From Paracoccaceae bacterium (GTDB taxonomy: Bacteria; Pseudomonadota; Alphaproteobacteria; Rhodobacterales; Rhodobacteraceae): a DNA stretch of 64,000 nucleotides. Numbering within the stretch: the first letter of the stretch is position 1; every line of letters starts with the position of its first letter. Both the position numbers and the translations under genes were made by a program. Shown here piece by piece: positions 62,466 to 64,000 of this stretch. The notes below the pieces were generated by a model, which saw only the letters and a program-made list of their open reading frames with translations, was not told where the DNA came from and made no database searches. The DNA lies in NCBI GenBank assembly GCA_006226775.1, contig SBGD01000050.1, positions 22,389-86,388 of the forward strand, in the 5' to 3' direction.

Positions 62466-62691
62466 CGGCCCTTCCCCTTATCTCTGTTCCGCCTCAATCA
62501 TGGGTCTTGGTGCCCAATCTTCCACAAAGTATAGAAGCCCCGCCTGCATTTGGGTAGTCCATAAATCGCCGACCGATATCCTGATTTCCGCCGGTCAAGG
62601 GGAAATCGCCGGAGATTTCCCTCCCGCCACGGGCGGCGTGCTGCCCTGCGGCGCCGGGTTGTCTTGCTGATGGCGTCCCGGACCGGCCGGC

Positions 62692-63423
62692 TCACCCCTT
62701 GCGCAACAAATAGGTATCCATGATCCAGCCGTGACGCTCGCGCGCCGCCGCACGGGTCTCGACGATCCGCGGCCCGGCCTCGGCCAGTGGCCCGTGGTCC
62801 AGCACCTGCTCCGGCATCCCCAGGAACCCGCCCCACCAGATATGCAGCCCCTCCGGCTCCAGTGCCCGGAAACTGCAATCGCCGTCCAGCATGACCACCA
62901 CCGTCTCGGCCGCCTCGGGCCAGCCATGATCGCGCAGCCTGCGACCTGTGGTGACCATCACCGCGCCGTTCACCGTGTTGAAGGGGATCGCATGTGCCGC
63001 GGTCAGGGCCTGCAAGGCGGTGATCCCCGGCACCACCCGGACCTTTGGCGGTGGCGAGAGCCGCGCAGCGATCCGCAAGGTGCTATCGTAGAGCCCCGGA
63101 TCGCCCCAGACCAGCAACGCCACCGGCCCCTCGGGCACGTCCGCAAGCGCCACCCCCCAGCGTTCGGCAATCGCATCGTGCCAGGCGGCCACCCGCTGCT
63201 GATACGGCAAGTCCGGATCGCGCACCGGCATGTCGAAGGCGATGACCCTGGCCTCGGCCCCCGCCGCCCGCAGGATGGCGTGGCGCAGATGCGCGAGGTC
63301 CTCCTTGCCCGCCCCCTTGCGCGGGATCAGCACCGCCTTGGCTTCGCGCAGCGCCGCCTGCCCCTCCAGCGTCACGTGGCCGGGCGCGCCGGTGCCGATG
63401 CCGATCAGCCAGAGCTCAGTCAA
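62692..63423 (-). CDS. cobF: Precorrin-6A synthase (deacetylating)
   Basis: The 243-residue protein is a tetrapyrrole methylase of the CobF group: LWLIGIGTGAPGHVTLEGQA at the start and WGDPGLYDSTLRIAARL, GITALQALTAAH. It methylates C-1 and releases acetate in aerobic cobalamin synthesis. The start is a TTG at 63423 that overlaps the cobA stop by eight bases; no closer ATG fits. The aerobic route suits this group. Confidence 0.93.
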   Translation of the reverse strand: MTELWLIGIGTGAPGHVTLEGQAALREAKAVLIPRKGAGKEDLAHLRHAILRAAGAEARVIAFDMPVRDPDLPYQQRVAAWHDAIAERWGVALADVPEGPVALLVWGDPGLYDSTLRIAARLSPPPKVRVVPGITALQALTAAHAIPFNTVNGAVMVTTGRRLRDHGWPEAAETVVVMLDGDCSFRALEPEGLHIWWGGFLGMPEQVLDHGPLAEAGPRIVETRAAARERHGWIMDTYLLRKG

Positions 63424-64000
63424 ACCCCGCCCCCATCTCGGCCAGCGGGCCGTAAAGGATCAGCGCGGGCTGGTCGCTCACCTCCTGTGCCAGTTGCGCC
63501 GCCAGCGTCGCGACCGTGTGGCGCGAGAGCTTCTGCTCCGGCGTGCTGACCCCCTCGGCGAGAAGCGCCGGAGTCGTGCCGGGCAGGCCATGCGCAGTCA
63601 GAATCTCCGCCAGCTTCGGGAAAGTCCGCATGCCCATGAAGACCACTGTCGAGGCCAGGGGATCGGCCAGCGCGGCCAGATTCAGGTCTTCCGGCAACTG
63701 CCCGCTGACATCATGGCCGGTGATGAACTGCACCCGCCGCGCGGTCAGCCGCCGGGTCAGCGGAAGCCCCGCCGCCGCCGCCGCGGCGATGGCCGAGGGC
63801 ACGCCGGGGATGATCTCGTAACCGATGCCCGCGTCACGCAGCGCCACCAGTTCCTCTTCCAGCCGCCCGAACAGCCCGCTGTCGCCGGATTTCAGCCGCA
63901 CCACGCGCTGGCCGGTCTGCGCATAGTCCACCAGCAAGCGGCTCACATGGTCCTGCCGGGGCGAGGGTCGCCCGGCGCGCTTGCCCACGCCCACGAGGTC
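63416..64000 (-). CDS. cobA: Uroporphyrinogen-III C-methyltransferase (partial at right edge)
   Basis: Only the last about 194 residues are in the window. They include LVVDYA-like VSRLLVDYAQTGQRVVRLKS, GDSGLFGRLEEELVAL, EIIPGVPSAIAAAAAAGLPL and VFMGMRTFPKLAEIL, which mark CobA/SumT. It makes precorrin-2 for cobalamin and siroheme. The next gene cobF overlaps its stop, so both are coupled. Confidence 0.92.
   Translation of the reverse strand, partial: DLVGVGKRAGRPSPRQDHVSRLLVDYAQTGQRVVRLKSGDSGLFGRLEEELVALRDAGIGYEIIPGVPSAIAAAAAAGLPLTRRLTARRVQFITGHDVSGQLPEDLNLAALADPLASTVVFMGMRTFPKLAEILTAHGLPGTTPALLAEGVSTPEQKLSRHTVATLAAQLAQEVSDQPALILYGPLAEMGAGFD

Noticed and set aside
62466..62691. An NrdR box or cobalamin riboswitch in the nrdR/cobF gap
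   Set aside because: A TATACTTTGTGG stretch on the minus strand is only a weak match, and no B12-box was recognised.

Overview
The window looks like a chromosomal segment of a high-GC alphaproteobacterium of the order Rhodobacterales (Roseobacter group / Paracoccaceae). The evidence is the gene set and local orders known from that group: fdxA with an S4 protein and a Suv3-type helicase, a CarD regulator, GapR, accB-accC-aat facing DUF2155-mlaD-NDUFA12, clpX-clpP, and nrdR-ribD. The segment also carries a GANTC-clade CtrA-type box and an FnrL-type box. No rRNA, tRNA, CRISPR array, prophage or insertion sequence was seen. Almost all DNA is coding, and most other long open frames are antisense shadows of GC-rich genes.

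Layout. 1-8871 (minus): the start of an oligopeptide-type binding protein, a formylglycine-generating enzyme, and a tight run ade > ThDP enzyme > FAD oxidoreductase > ligase-associated exonuclease > ATP-dependent DNA ligase. 9157-12821: hppD divergent from an Lrp/AsnC regulator, then a CPA2 cation/proton antiporter. 12906-18137 (minus): carD, fdxA, S4 protein, Suv3 helicase, TPR lipid-exported protein. 18202-23814: SCP2 protein coupled to a lysophospholipase-like hydrolase, oligoendopeptidase F, IMPACT-like protein, DksA-like zinc protein, hydrolase, redoxin. 23834-27336 (minus): two tandem LysM plus solute-binding fusion proteins, an M15-like protein and a VOC protein. 27390-32495: xseA, purD with a bestrophin-like channel, a CopD/HemJ-like protein, gapR and two small unknown genes. 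32640-34079: an FnrL-type box in front of a split YeeE/YedE transporter and a Blh-like sulfur/phosphatase protein. 34139-35224: a FliM/FliN-like protein. 35284-45775: a CrbS-like symporter-kinase, small membrane protein, receiver protein, ScfR-like regulator and a complete branched-chain-amino-acid-type ABC importer. 45908-50755: CtrA box with an unknown gene, accBC, aat, DUF2155, mlaD, NDUFA12, RidA. 50768-54873: clpX, clpP and a histidine kinase. 55084-62465: ribE and ribD/nrdR, separated by an opposite-strand capsule set (kpsS, export lipoprotein, kpsC). 62692-64000: cobF and part of cobA.

How it works together. Several modules can be read functionally: tyrosine catabolism (hppD and its likely Lrp regulator), DNA end repair (ligase and exonuclease), fatty-acid initiation (accBC), proteolysis (clpXP, aat N-end-rule tagging), riboflavin and cobalamin synthesis, Kdo-linked capsule synthesis, and a carboxylate-sensing set (CrbS-like kinase, ScfR-like regulator) placed next to an importer of unknown substrate. 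The least explained parts are the LysM/solute-binding tandem pair, the CtrA-box gene at 45979, the kinase-like segment inside the ScfR-like regulator, and several families of dispersed inverted repeats (1576, 8989/38856, 21393, 44946/57100).
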